Shown here: positions 33,241-43,993 of the stretch, in pieces
Layout of the letters: each line of letters starts with the position of its first letter
Numbering within the stretch: position 1 is the first letter of the stretch
NCBI RefSeq assembly: GCF_905475465.1
Contig: NC_062255.1
Location: 2,480,001 to 2,544,000 of the forward strand
Source: Pieris napi
Taxonomy: Eukaryota > Arthropoda > Insecta > Lepidoptera > Pieridae
Length of the DNA stretch: 64,000 nt
Direction: 5' to 3'
Notes under the pieces: generated by a model
Databases searched by the model: none
Told to the model about the DNA's origin: nothing
The model's input: only the letters and a program-made list of their open reading frames with translations
Position numbers and translations under genes: made by a program

Positions 33241-33614
33241 ATTTTAAGATACTACTAATCTTGCTGACTGCTGTAAAGTTAAAAATAATTATTATGTAAT
33301 TAAATCGCGTTTTCATAATTTATATATAATTTGCTTTACTAATGTAAAATTATATGATTTTAAACAGTTATGGCGTCCGTTTCACAAAAGGAAGCAACAA
33401 ATTATACTCTGTTCAAGTTAAGAGGCATTTGTAATTAAGGGGGTGAATGTATAATTATTTAACTAGATTTTTAAAATTGTAAAATTACGCTCAAGTCTCG
33501 GTTAAAGAATTTTCTTTAACTACATAGAAGTCAACATCTTGCCACCACGGGCTTAGGACAGAGGTAAGTGGAGAAAAATAGACTGTGAGTAGTGTTACCA
33601 AACTAAACTACTAA
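33241..33614. other. Spacer, nothing recognised
   Basis: AT-rich sequence without gene or assigned repeat. Confidence 0.3.
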
Positions 33615-33782
33615 ACTTGGCGATTGGCGGAGAATTTATTGCCAGTTCTTCTCTCCCGTTCCACGCCCTTGATTTGAGAACTGGCAGTAAATATAAATTT
33701 GGAAAAATTTAATATGTATTATTGACGTTCATAAGTGTACATTGTGTTACCTAAATGAATAAATGATTTTGAATTTGAAGCT
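33615..33782 (+). repeat. LINE 3' end with stem-loop (family H)
   Basis: TGGCGGAGAATTTATTGCCA, GTTCTTCTCTCCCGTTCCAC, GAGAACTGGCAGTAAATA, GACGTTCATAAGTGTACATT, GTGTTACCTAAATGAATAAA, ending TTTGAATTTGAAG. TGCCAGTTCT pairs with AGAACTGGCA. The AATAAA and repeated tail mark a LINE 3' terminus. Confidence 0.7.
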
Positions 33783-34029
33783 ATTGGACACTTTCTTATG
33801 TTATTAGTGGCTAGACAATGTAATTAGAAATACAAAAAAAACAATACTTAATAGTGTTTTAATTTTTACAATTAACATTTTGTCAGCAGCGATCGTTTTA
33901 TTTCTGATGCTGACTGATGATGATGACTGACTGTGCGTTAAGCATTGAAATAATATTTAATCTATAACATACTAAGCCCGGGTAAAGTTAGATCATTATA
34001 TTTGAATACGTTAAGGTAACAATGATTTC
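33783..34029. other. Spacer, nothing recognised
   Basis: AT-rich, with a short GATGACTGA-like repeat at 33900-33935. Confidence 0.3.
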
Positions 34030-34228
34030 CTTATATATGTTACCGTAAAATTGTAAATACCGTTAGATTGTAATCTATCTCGCGAGATTGTGAACTGTCG
34101 AAAGGTTGTGAACCTTTATGTACTGCTTACAATTTAATGTATTTATTATTCGGTAGATTATGTAATCTATCTAGTATATTATCTTATCTATCTAACGGTA
34201 TTTACAATTTTACGTTGACATATATATT
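34030..34228. mobile_element. TIR MITE, about 200 bp
   Basis: The left arm runs TATATATGTTACCGTAAAAT, TGTAAATACCGTTAGAT; the right arm is its reverse complement with few changes (ATCTAACGGTATTTACAATT, TTACGTTGACATATATA). That gives inverted ends of about 38 bp around a 120-bp interior with no ORF. The TATATA at both outer edges could hold a TA or longer duplication, so the exact end is unclear. Confidence 0.75.
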
Positions 34229-35000
34229 TTTTTAAATATATTTTACAGAATATATAAAATCATAATAGTTTCTAATCAAGTAGCTTTTCAACTTACTTTT
34301 TAAGTTAGTTAACCTTAGGCTATAAGAACTATTTGCCAGAATGATTGACAACTTAAATTGATATGTTAAGAAACGTAGGACACAGGAGTAATTTTTTCCT
34401 TCAAATATTTAGTAGGAAAAACCTACCAGTTTTTCGTAACTTTAACTAAAAAAATTAAGTTAAATCTTAAGAATTGGTACATCTGTTAATGGACGAGTAA
34501 AATCTAAAATATTATGAATTTAACCTATTATAATACTTTATAAAACACAAATATTGTCCCTTCCAGTATTTATACATCTTCACTTGACCAATAGTTGGAA
34601 ATAGTTGAATTTGAAGACGTTTGGAATTTACGAGTGGTTTCGACCCTATGGGTGCCGGACGATAGAATATTCTAAGTTGTACACCGATTGCTTGCCAACG
34701 AATATTTGACGTGTCTTGTTAGCTATTTATTAATGATAAACACATTTAGGTTAGCGCCTCAAATGAACAAGCAATAAATACTGTTATACGAGTATAAAAA
34801 CTATTATTTTTTCAACTAATTTGAATTTTGAATTTGGAACACGTATTTTATTTTAAAAACTTCTATCGGTTTTGCGCCATTTCACATATTTTTTCCTGTT
34901 CAGATATAGAATCGGCTGTTAAAGAAAATAGTGTTGCAGTGATCGCCTTACACAAAGTGGGTATGGAGCCGTCGATCATATTCCAGACAATTTAATTTAA
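34229..35000. other. Gene-free tract
   Basis: AT-rich, no repeat or gene assigned. Confidence 0.3.
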
Positions 35001-35372
35001 AAAAAATATTGGTTGTTTGTAAAGTAGGTTTACGATCGAGATGTTTACGTGATAACGTCTTATTGGTGATATAAGTTTTTAAGAAGTAAGGAATTAATGA
35101 AGATAACAATTTTTTCAAATTTATTACATCTATTGTTTTATTCACACTTTTGATGATAAATTTCGGGTGTAAAATGACAAGTTTACTTATTCGACTATGA
35201 TATACATTTTTCTTCATACATTCACGGAATGACTGGCAGCGCTCGAGATGAGACGGGAGATCGGTCCGTCTCTCTCTCGTTATACCTGCGATCGCGCTCG
35301 TGAGGTTTTGGTGTGACACAAGTTTCTGAACATGTCACCCGACTAAAACGATTTTAAAGACGTCACGTCAAA
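35001..35372 (-). repeat. Unclassified repeat R (copy 1)
   Basis: Very similar to 38628-39025 but on the opposite strand. On the minus strand: TTTTGACGTGACGTCTTTAA, CACCAAAACCTCACGAGCGC, GCAGGTATAACGAGAGAG, GTATATCATAGTCGAATAAG, ATAAGACGTTATCACGTAAA, CTACTTTACAAACAACCAAT. A frame beginning MSHQNLTSAIAGITRERRTD (35319) stays open for 123 codons to 34948, past the repeat edge, so it is unlikely to be a real gene. The motif ACGTGATAACGTCTT occurs near both ends in inverted orientation in copy 2. Superfamily unknown. Confidence 0.65.
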
Positions 35373-35384
35373 AAATGTCGATTA

Positions 35385-35515
35385 AAAAGAGTGGCGGAGA
35401 GTTTATTGCCAGTTCTTCTCTCCCAAGCATTAATAGGTATGTATTTCTTTACTGACGAGTCATAAGTGTAAATTATGTTACCTATATGATTAAATGATTT
35501 TTTACTTTACTTTAA
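35385..35515 (+). repeat. LINE 3' end (family H), truncated stem
   Basis: GATTAAAAAGAGTGGCGGAG, TTTATTGCCAGTTCTTCTC, then a deletion to CATAAGTGTAAATTATG, TTACCTATATGATTAAATGA. The second stem arm GAACTGGC is deleted. Confidence 0.6.
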
Positions 35516-36225
35516 AAGCTTGGCATCAGCCGTATGTTCATATATCGTACTATCAATAAATACAACACTTCGTCTGTAGAAGACCAGAACTACAAAGGAT
35601 GTTAATGCTGCTAAAGCCAGAATTCGTCGAAACCCCATTAGGAAAAGCAATTGCCTTTAATATTTTAATTTTTCTGAGACTTTAATAAATATGTAGGTAT
35701 TTAATCATATTAAAATAGGTTTCGTAAGGAATCAAATAAATTGCTGCCTTAGATTTTTTTTGGAATTTTGATACTATATGAAAATCAATATAAAAGCTTT
35801 TTGATCGAGATATTGCTTTTAATTTTTAAATAGCAGGTGGAAGATAAGTTTAATTACTATATTATATGGACTATATATAAATAACCAATAAATACCGTAA
35901 TAAGACTTTAAATTATTTTAAAACCTCGTCTAACAGATTCGCAATAATTGTGATGTATAAATCCAAATGTGATAATCAATATTATTTTCCTAAATAATTT
36001 ATACATTCAGTAAATTGTATTAATATTCCATGAATAGCGAATTCAAGTTTGTTCTCGGGAATAAGATTTGGCAAATTGGATTGATGGTCCATTGTCTGCC
36101 GGACTGTCCGGCCAACTCCCAACTTGGTATGTGATAAATTTGCATATCTTATAATTTTGTACTTCTCCCTAAGAGAGCTAGTACAGTTGTTTTGGTAAAT
36201 AGAAGTAAATGATATATATAAACTA
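35516..36225. other. Gene-free tract
   Basis: AT-rich; the 126-codon minus-strand frame (35982-36362) is F/S/I-rich, runs into the next repeat and shows no family motif, so I leave it uncalled. Confidence 0.3.
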
Positions 36226-36465
36226 CTAGCTGTTCCCTGCCACGCTTCGCCGTGGTACATTGTGATTGAATGATTGAGAAATGAGAAACAAAACAATGAA
36301 AAAATTTCATATAAGTTAATTTTGCAATACTTGTGGAAAAAAAATGAAATAATAAAAAACAAAAGAAATAGATAAAAACAATCCTTGATTCAGCTCGATC
36401 GGTGCAGAGTTTTTGAAGCGTACATAAACCAACATAACATTTTTATTTATATGTATATATATAGA
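36226..36465 (-). mobile_element. Helitron-like, second type
   Basis: CTAGCTGTTCCCTGCCACGC at the left with GCCACGCTTCGCCGTGG able to fold, and GATCGGTGCAGAGTTTTTGA, CGTACATAAACCAACATAAC, then ATATATATAGA|T at the right (TCTATATATA on the minus strand). The CTAG/TC ends and terminal hairpin fit a small Helitron. Confidence 0.6.
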
Positions 36466-37554
36466 TTAAAAACGCACTCGAATAAAATATCATGTTAAGT
36501 AATGAATAGAACTAACTGGGACGCAGACATTTACATAGACTAACAACAGTCATTTCTATTATTAGTCTCCGCCAATAGTTAATTCTTTGCAACACTAAAA
36601 TGGAGTCCAGGATCTTCAGGTTAGAATGTTTGGCGTTGATGTTCCGGTAGAATGCGCGAGCCTTTATAACGCGGGGTTGTAGGAACTACTCGAGGTGGCT
36701 TTAGTCTCTGAATAGCAGAGATTCTGGCATGGGTTGACATAACCCTGCAGCTTTCGGGGGCATGGGATGCGCATGTCACCTCGGATATCAAACAAAAGGG
36801 GAACCGTTACATAAGTGGTTCTTTTCGTATTTGTGCGTTTATTTTCATTAATACACTTAATTTGGAACCAATATTGAATAATATAAACAACAATAAAGAT
36901 ATTTTAAAATTGATGTCATACATAGTATTTTATAAACTGCAAAAAGAACTATGGCTCAATCAATGAAACTAAAATCTACTTTCAAAACCATCAAACTAAT
37001 AGCATATTTGACACTTCTCTAGACATAATGACATAAATTATGAATCTGTATTGTAATAGATCTTAATAAAATGAACGTATTGCTATACTTCCGTTCTATT
37101 ACCTTACAATATTCATCCCTCTGACTAAAAATTAAGCAAATCTAAACGCAGTCTTGGAATATGCACAAATAGACTTATTAATATTGAGGGGGATAAAGGG
37201 GATGCCTCAGGGAGGGGGGAAAGTTGGCAAATGTAAGCCCTGCGTCGGACAGCACCGGTCATAACTAAGATGTCTTGACCGTCCGTAATTCTTGGCCCGG
37301 TGATGTATAGGGTGTTCCGTTGATTGAGGTTTGATTATCACTCTAAGATGCCGATTGGTACAAAATAATAGGGGCTCATATTTTTAGTTTTGTCTTATTT
37401 TTACTTAAATAAGAATATTTTTGTGTATAATTAGCTTAAGATTTTTGTAATAACTCTAAGCACGCCACCAAAGTTTTATCTACAATATAATGCTAAATGG
37501 TTCATTAAAAACAAATATATTTTTAATTTATTAACCTATATCGTACTAGGTACT
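36466..37554. other. Gene-free tract
   Basis: Mostly AT-rich, with GC-richer stretches at 36650-36790 and 37190-37310 that hold no long frame. Nothing was recognised. Confidence 0.3.
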
Positions 37555-37682
37555 TCTTAACCTACATAGCAATAATAATAATTAGTAAAAATTAATAAAA
37601 AGAAAATCAAAACAAATTTAAAAGTTTGGTCCATGTGGCAGTGTACCTTTAACGCTGGCAGCATTTCCTCGCTGTAAAAAAA
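37555..37682 (-). repeat. TTTGTTCCCTTTGGAG family fragment
   Basis: TACTTCTTAACCTACATAGC, TGGCAGTGTACCTTTAACGC, TGGCAGCATTTCCTCGCTGT. It stops in the middle of the family, at the CCTCGCTG block. Confidence 0.55.
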
Positions 37683-38183
37683 TAACTGTTTCTTCTTTTT
37701 GTGCATTAAAATTAATTAAATATAATAAATACACCAGAGATCGTCATCATAATTGCACTTATTTAAACGTGCAAATAGCGTTCGCCATAAAGCCCTTCAA
37801 TTAAAATCTATATTCGTTTATCAACTGATTTAAATGTATTATCTACTACTAATATCATGACTGCTTCAATGCATAGTAAACCATATAAATTCTTGTTCAA
37901 ATCCATTAAAATTATATGAATCACCAAAACATACACCCTGTATAACGCCACCAAAGAGCGAGTGACTAGCTAAGAATCCTCTGTGTGTGCTAGATATTAA
38001 ATTCCATCTGAAACGTACCCGACTTGTTAGCAGTACGATCTAATTACTTGAAACATGCAAATTCTCTATATAGACTATTTAAGATGTATTCATCTAAATG
38101 TACCACAGAAATACAAGATTTGTGAGACCTCTTCAACAATGGCTATAATTAACGTATCTATTAGATGATATCTCAGCAGGAAG
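37683..38183. other. Spacer, nothing recognised
   Basis: AT-rich sequence with no gene or repeat assigned. Confidence 0.3.
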
Positions 38184-38440
38184 AGTAGTATTGGCCTAGT
38201 GGTTTTAGCATGCGATTATCATCCCTGAGGTCATAGGTTCAATCCCCAGCAATTAACATTCGCTCGAATGGTGAAGGAAAACATCGTGAGGAATCATCGT
38301 GGTGCTTTAGACCCAAAAAGTCGACGGCGTGTATCAGGCATAGGAAGCTGATCGTCTGCTTGCCTGAGATTGACAAATGATAATGAGACAGATACAGAAA
38401 TCTGAGGCCCAGACCTAAAGGTTGGAGTGCCATTGATTTA
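38184..38440 (+). repeat. tRNA-derived SINE
   Basis: AGTATTGGCCTAGTGGTTTT, AGCATGCGATTATCATCCC, B-box GGTTCAATCCCCA, then a small deletion before ACATTCGCTCGAATGGTGAA. Body intact to GGAGTGCCATTGATTTATTT. Confidence 0.8.
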
Positions 38441-38627
38441 TTTTTATTAGGAGAATATTATAAATCTGAAGAGTTTGTTTCTACTTCTCTGTGTAATGCT
38501 ACTGCAAGGAAGCACGCTGGTAGTTCCCGATTCTGCTTATGAACTCGTAATCCGTTTCCTAAGTTCTGCACCAGAACTGGATATATTTGTGACAGGTTTG
38601 AGAAGACAGAGATGAATGTAAGTTTTT

Positions 38628-39025
38628 ATTTTGACGTGATAACGTCTTTAAAATCGTTTTAGTCGGGTGACATGTTCAGAAACTTGTGTCACACCAAAAC
38701 CTCACGAGCGCCATCGCAGGTATAACGAGAGAGACACGGACCGATCTCCCGTCTCATCTCACTCTAGCGGCATACAAACGAATGGAGATTTGTATGAATG
38801 TATGTATGAAGAAAAATGTATATCATAGTCGAATAAGTAAACTTGTCATTTTACACCCGAAATTTATCATCAAAAGTGTGAATAAAACGATCGATGTAAT
38901 TTAAAATTTGAAAAAATTGTTATCTTCATTAATTCCTTACTTCCCAAAAACTTATATCACCAATAAGACGTTATCACGTAAACATCTCGATCGTAAACCT
39001 ACTTTACAAACAACCAATTTTTTAA
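38628..39025 (+). repeat. Unclassified repeat R (copy 2)
   Basis: Starts TTTTGACGTGATAACGTCTT, then AAAATCGTTTTAGTCGGGTG and ACATGTTCAGAAACTTGTG. Near the far end is ATAAGACGTTATCACGTAAA, then CTACTTTACAAACAACCAAT. The frame starting MSHQNLTSAIAGITRETRTD (38686) stops early at 38904. Compared with copy 1, the middle (about 38755-38815) is different, and outside it identity is high. Confidence 0.65.
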
Positions 39026-40284
39026 TAGAAATTTTTTTTTAAGGTAGTGTGTATGGTCTATATAGTATGATTATTAATTAATAGGATTGATTTATTCAAT
39101 CCTGAGTTAAAGGAAACAGTTACCAAACATATAATAAATAAATCGTTTCTTTGCAAAGATTGATTTATTACAAAAAACTCGCGCATTCAGCCATCAAAAA
39201 TAGGATTGCAATAATTATCATAATGTCATAATAATAAGAACAGTTATTTAGATTGTTATCAAAAATTATAGTCTTTGTCGATTAAATAAAAGTTGGCCCA
39301 CGCCCAGAGGGCAATTGATTGTTAAGGAAGGATATTCGAAAATTACATAAAATTATTTAAAAATTTTACTTACTGTGTTAACAATTTCCTAATAATTTCT
39401 TCCTCAAACCTATAATTAAGTTTAAAATTAAAAATAATGTATGTTACTTAATATTAAAGAAAGGCTAAAGGGGAATGGGACAAAAAAGTTTGGGAAGCAC
39501 TAGTCTATATATTCTCCCACACTATAAAGGCATACACATTAAGTAAGTGATTAGAGTCACAAGTATGGGACTTAATAATTTTGAACTCGAAACCTCACCC
39601 TAAAGCAGCACTTAATTACTAGCCAAATCGAAAGAGGTAAAGATATATAATTACGAATAAAAAATATAGTTAACAAATGGTAAAATCGTGGGTCGCGTAA
39701 ATAAATGAGTTAATGATTACTCGATTCAAAATGCAGATTCCATTGTTCAAGTGAAGTGCTTTACATACATCTATCACTTCGCAGAGAATCTCGGTTCCGA
39801 CGTAATATAAATAGGTGGAGTTTATCGAGGATTCCCATTAAACTTTATAAAAGAACTAAACAGTGTGCCATATAGTGGAAGAATAAATTGCATCAGATTT
39901 TAGGGTTGCAACACAGTATCGGATAATAAGGAATTTCATAGTAAATATAGTCAAATACACTGTTAGGCGCGGTTACTATTTAAGTTTTTTTTTTATTAAT
40001 CTAGTATTTTTGGACTTTATGAGATACATAGACACACATGTTTCTGATTTATAATAAAATATATATTACTACAATTAGCATACCTACTTTAAAATCTAAC
40101 TAAGCTTCATTTTACTAATTCACATTACTTAAATGACACAGTCCTTTTTTTATAACGTTTGTAAAATAAGATTTGTAATCATATGTCGTAATGGTAGTAA
40201 TATATTATATCTTATGCTTTAAGAATAAAGCTTGTTTTTTTTAATGAAAATAAAACATTTACGTATTATTATATTTTTTTAAAG
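39026..40284. other. Gene-free tract
   Basis: AT-rich, no gene or assigned repeat. The word CCCACACTATAAAGGCA at 39523-39539 is the inverted match to 32451-32467. Confidence 0.3.
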
Positions 40285-40600
40285 AACAGGGGGCAGAACG
40301 CTCACTTGATGACCGCCCATGGACACTCTCCATGCCAGAAGCTTCGCGAGTGCGTAGCTTGTTTTTTAATATCTGGCTTGTCTCTTGAAAGATCTTAAGT
40401 CGTATTGATACGGAAATACCTAGTCAGCTGGTTCCAAATAGCGCTGGTGTGCGGCAACAAAATTCTTATAAAATGGCGGTAGAAGGTAGAAGTCAAGGTA
40501 ATATCAGTAGAATTTCATATCCTTGACGCCCGATGATAAAACTCAGCTGAGAACTCTGAACAACTCTTAACACTCTCCATGATAAATGCAGAGAGACTCA
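40285..40600 (+). repeat. GCCGGCAACGCAC-family repeat, near full length
   Basis: GAACAGGGGGCAGAACG, CACTTGATGACCGCCCATGG, CTTCGCGAGTGCGTAGC, GTATTGATACGGAAATACC, CAGCTGGTTCCAAATAG, GCTGGTGTGCGGCAAC, GATGATAAAACTCAGCTGAG. It covers both the proximal and distal halves, with moderate divergence. Confidence 0.75.
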
Positions 40601-40877
40601 ACATCTCTATGCATAAGGTATCAAGCCGCTCGGAAAGTGACTGGTCGATAATTATTAAATAAATATTAAAAACGCTTGCCAACCCTGGTTATAGTTGAAG
40701 CGAGGTGTATAATTTATTTATTGTTGTTCAAATTCACGCAAAATCGTGGCGTTCCAAGTCGTTACTGAAGCCCTAACGGGTTTTATAGCAGTTGGTTTAC
40801 TTCGTATGATAAGTGTTTTTATAACATTATATACTGTACTATGGGTTCGTTGGTAGCGACACTCAAAACTTAGCGAT
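40601..40877. other. Spacer, nothing recognised
   Basis: No gene or repeat assigned. Confidence 0.3.
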
Positions 40878-41045
40878 TAAAAAGAGTGGCGGAAAGTTTC
40901 TTGCCAGTTCTTCTTGCCCGCTGTACGCCCTCGACTTGCGAACTGGTAGTAAATGTAAATTTACAATTAATTTAACTTCTTATTTGACATTCATAAGTGT
41001 ACTTGTTTACCTATATGAATAAAGATATTTTGTATTTGAGTTTGA
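40878..41045 (+). repeat. LINE 3' end with stem-loop (family H)
   Basis: GATTAAAAAGAGTGGCGG, TTGCCAGTTCTTCTTGCCCG, CTCGACTTGCGAACTGGTAG, GACATTCATAAGTGTACTTG, TTACCTATATGAATAAAG. Stem arms CCAGTTC/GAACTGG are kept. Confidence 0.7.
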
Positions 41046-41249
41046 TCTGAAATTCCTAGGTTCGCTTAAGCGACAACGCCTGGTACAGTTTGTCTATGTT
41101 TTAAGAAACAGAATGATTTTATTTACAAGAAACACAATTTTGTCCTAACAGGTTAGCCTAAATCTCTCACACACAAAATAAAAACAAATATAAGAAATTA
41201 ATTAGGATAAACAAGTTAAAGAATATTATTAACTATTTATTATTTAAGA

Positions 41250-41430
41250 AAAGGGGGAAAACGGATATGAGCCACACCTGATCTTAAGCCATACCACCCT
41301 CAATGCCAGTGGGATGGCGAGTGCGTTGCCGGTCTTTTAAGAATTACGAATAATTTAGGTACGCTTTTGGTTCGGAAATACTTCAGTGGGCAACCGGTTC
41401 TACATTGAGATGCAAGAACTGCCATAAAGT
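41250..41430 (+). repeat. GCCGGCAACGCAC-family repeat
   Basis: AGAAAAGGGGGAAAACGG, CACACCTGATCTTAAGCC, GAGTGCGTTGCCGGTCTTTT, TTGGTTCGGAAATACTTCAG, GGGCAACCGGTTCTACAT. Confidence 0.75.
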
Positions 41431-41842
41431 TTGTTTTTATAACCTAGTTATTATAATAATAATAAGCCGAATCTATTACCAATTTTGGTGCTTGATTACC
41501 GTTCCAAACAAACCTGGGGTCGGGGCAGATGAGGCAAAGAGAGCCGAAAAGACTTGGAGCGAGGTGAAATACGAGGCTCAAGACCGAACGCGATAGAGAC
41601 TCACTGTGGACGCCCTCTGCCCCATCTATGGGTTATAGGATATTACGTCAAGTAATAATGGTGTGTGGCGTCAAATGGGAGCCAGCTGGATTAGTAGAAA
41701 TCTGCACCAATTTTAAGTAGTTTTTAAGAGAAGAAGTTATTCATTGATGCCATGACATTTAGTTATCACTTTCCTGTAGATCTCTTCTTCTTTAATCACC
41801 TTCTGTACCACCTAAAGTAGATCTTTGCCAGTTCTCTATTGG

Positions 41843-41875
41843 TTTATTGGTAACACCACAGGTGTTACCAATAAA
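41843..41875. other. Perfect 15-bp inverted repeat
   Basis: TTTATTGGTAACACC, loop ACA, GGTGTTACCAATAAA. All 15 bases pair. The outer flanks do not extend the symmetry. Confidence 0.8.
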
Positions 41876-42299
41876 TCACAGTGGCCACAAATTGATTTTA
41901 CCTTACCTTATAAAATGTAATAAATCATTAAACAAATAGCTTTTAAAACATAGCGTATAAAATCGCATTCGTGAAAATGGATGCGCATGAGCAGCTAAAT
42001 CACTGCCATTGTATCAAGATTGACCGGTCAATGGTCTAATGTGTCGTGCTTCTATTGTAATCTTTAGATATTTAGTATTAGTTTGACCATAATTTTTTAA
42101 GAGGTACCAATAACAATATTTTGTCCTAACGTTGTTTTAAGACCCTTATATTCCTTGCTGTATTTTTAAGTATAACATTAGGTGAGGTCATGACCATTAA
42201 AATTAAAAGACAAAAACAGTTAAATACATAGCATTATTTTGTAGCAATATTTGTATAGAAGATTTCCAAATTATTCTGAAAAAAATGCCTTTTTATAGA

Positions 42300-42555
42300 T
42301 GCAATAGTGGTTTCAGCGTGCAACACTCATTCCCGCGGTCGTAGGTTCGATTCCCGGCTTTGCACGGCATTTAACATTTGCTCGAATAGAAGGAAAACAT
42401 CGTGAGGAAACCGACATGTCTTAGACCCAAAAAGTCGACGGCGTGTGACAGACACTGGAGGCTGATCACCTACTTGCCTATTAGATTGACAAATGACCAT
42501 GAAACAGATACAGAAATGTGACCCCAAACCTAAAAAAGTAGCATCACTGATTTAT
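42300..42555 (+). repeat. tRNA-derived SINE
   Basis: ATAGTGGTTTCAGCGTGCAA, B-box GGTTCGATTCCCGGC, then a short deletion to GCATTTAACATTTGCTCG, GGAAAACATCGTGAGGAAAC, AAAGTCGACGGCGTGTGAC, ATTAGATTGACAAATGACC. The 5' half of the A-box is lost. Confidence 0.8.
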
Positions 42556-42649
42556 TAATTCTCATTTGCCAATTTAAAACGTAGCCACAAATCAAGTGTG
42601 AAGTACAAAGTGTTACTTTTGTACCCGGTCTCCCCTATTAAGTATCTAC

Positions 42650-42735
42650 TGTCCGCTTACCAATTCTTAAAAGGCTGGCATCGCATCCGCGAGACATTTG
42701 ACAGTGTGGGTGTCCATAGGTAGCATCATTAACAT
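42650..42735 (-). repeat. GCCGGCAACGCAC-family fragment
   Basis: GCTTACCAATTCTTAAAAGG, CTGGCATCGCATCCGCGAG, GTGGGTGTCCATAGG, reverse orientation, diverged. Confidence 0.6.
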
Positions 42736-42945
42736 CAGAGGCTGACTGTTAGACTCCTATTCTATTAAAAGGGTGCGTGTACTTATGTACGCGCGTAAGA
42801 AGTTATACTTCTTTGGCATTATTAAAAATAGTTTTTGATTGCATGCAAATAATTGATTACAATTAAATAATCAAAGACTGGAAAAAGAGTCATTGTATAG
42901 TCAATAAAGTTCAGTTTACATTTGAAAAATTAAATAAATAAATAT

Positions 42946-43956
42946 TTAAAAGAAAAACGCTTTTTACCGGATTAAAGTTATGTATTATTATAAATTTACA
43001 ACTATTTGACATAATTTTAAATTTATCCGACGTTTCGCGTGCTTTACAGCGTGCGTGGTCACGGTGACTGAAGACAAAAGATGTTGAATGTCAAAAAGTA
43101 TCACAGCTGCAGAGAAAGTTGCATTATCTGTATTTATTTCCCCGGAGTTGGTATCGACTAAAAGATGGAGGGTTTTTGGCAAAAATGGCTCACGGTGTCC
43201 TCTATTTTCGCGGATTGTTTTTCTTTTTGAGATTTTAATTTGGATATTATTGGATCCCAGGTGTTTGACAATTTTAGGCCGTCTTCTCTATTGAAATTGG
43301 GGTGTTTTTTGATTTCAATGGCTTCGCGTACCAATCTTGGGAAGAATCTTTTCTCTTTCGCAAGTATTTTCGGTTGGTCAAAGCGTATGTAGTGATTAGG
43401 CCTATCTAGTATGTGTTCACAGACTGCTGATTTTGTGTGTCGTCTATGTCTTATGTCTGCAATGTGTTCTTTGAGTCTGCTGGACATATTGCGTTTAGTT
43501 TGCCCTATGTAAGACAGGCCACAGTCGCAATCCAGTTTGTATATACCTGCATCTTGCAATGGGGTGTTACTTTTGATTGGTCTTAGGAATTGCTGAATCT
43601 TCTTGTGCGGCTTGAAAATTGTATGAATAGAAGCTCGTTTTAGGATCCGGCTAATTCTATCTGTAACTCCCTTTACATATGGCAAGTAGGCTGGCTGGCG
43701 GGGAACTGTTTGTGTCTTGTTTTTGTTTTTGTGATGTAGCCGGGGGATGCGCAGCTTGTTTCGGTGTAGCACCTGTTTGACATGCTGTAGTTCCTCCTCG
43801 AGGTGGGCATCATCACAAAGACGTTGGGCTCTCTGAAACAAACATTTACCGACAGAAAGCAGTTGTGAAGGGTGGTGGTGGGATTCACCATTGAGGTACC
43901 TATCTGTGTGGGTTGCCTTCCTGTGTATTGTGTGACCTAGTGTGCCATCTGCTTTG
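42946..43956 (-). repeat. Left arm of the 1,011-bp inverted repeat
   Basis: Reverse complement of 44338-45348. Mirrored reading frames in the two arms encode identical peptides (four pairs checked), so identity is essentially complete over the coding part. Confidence 0.9.
43158..43841 (-). pseudogene. Left-arm copy of the PLE endonuclease region
   Basis: This 227-codon frame is identical in protein sequence to the last 227 residues of the plus-strand ORF. It begins at MFQRAQRLCDDAHLEEELQH and ends HFCQKPSIF, with the complete GIY-YIG domain. The RT is missing because the arm is truncated shortly upstream (43956). It is therefore a partial copy, though the endonuclease portion itself is open. 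Confidence 0.85.
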
Positions 43957-43993
43957 ATGATGTCTCATTGCAAAAAGACTTAGGGAACAGAAC

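Noticed and set aside
32451..39539. 17-base inverted match CCCACACTATAAAGGCA as a shared regulatory site
   Set aside because: A single match with unrelated flanks; chance or a decayed repeat is at least as likely.
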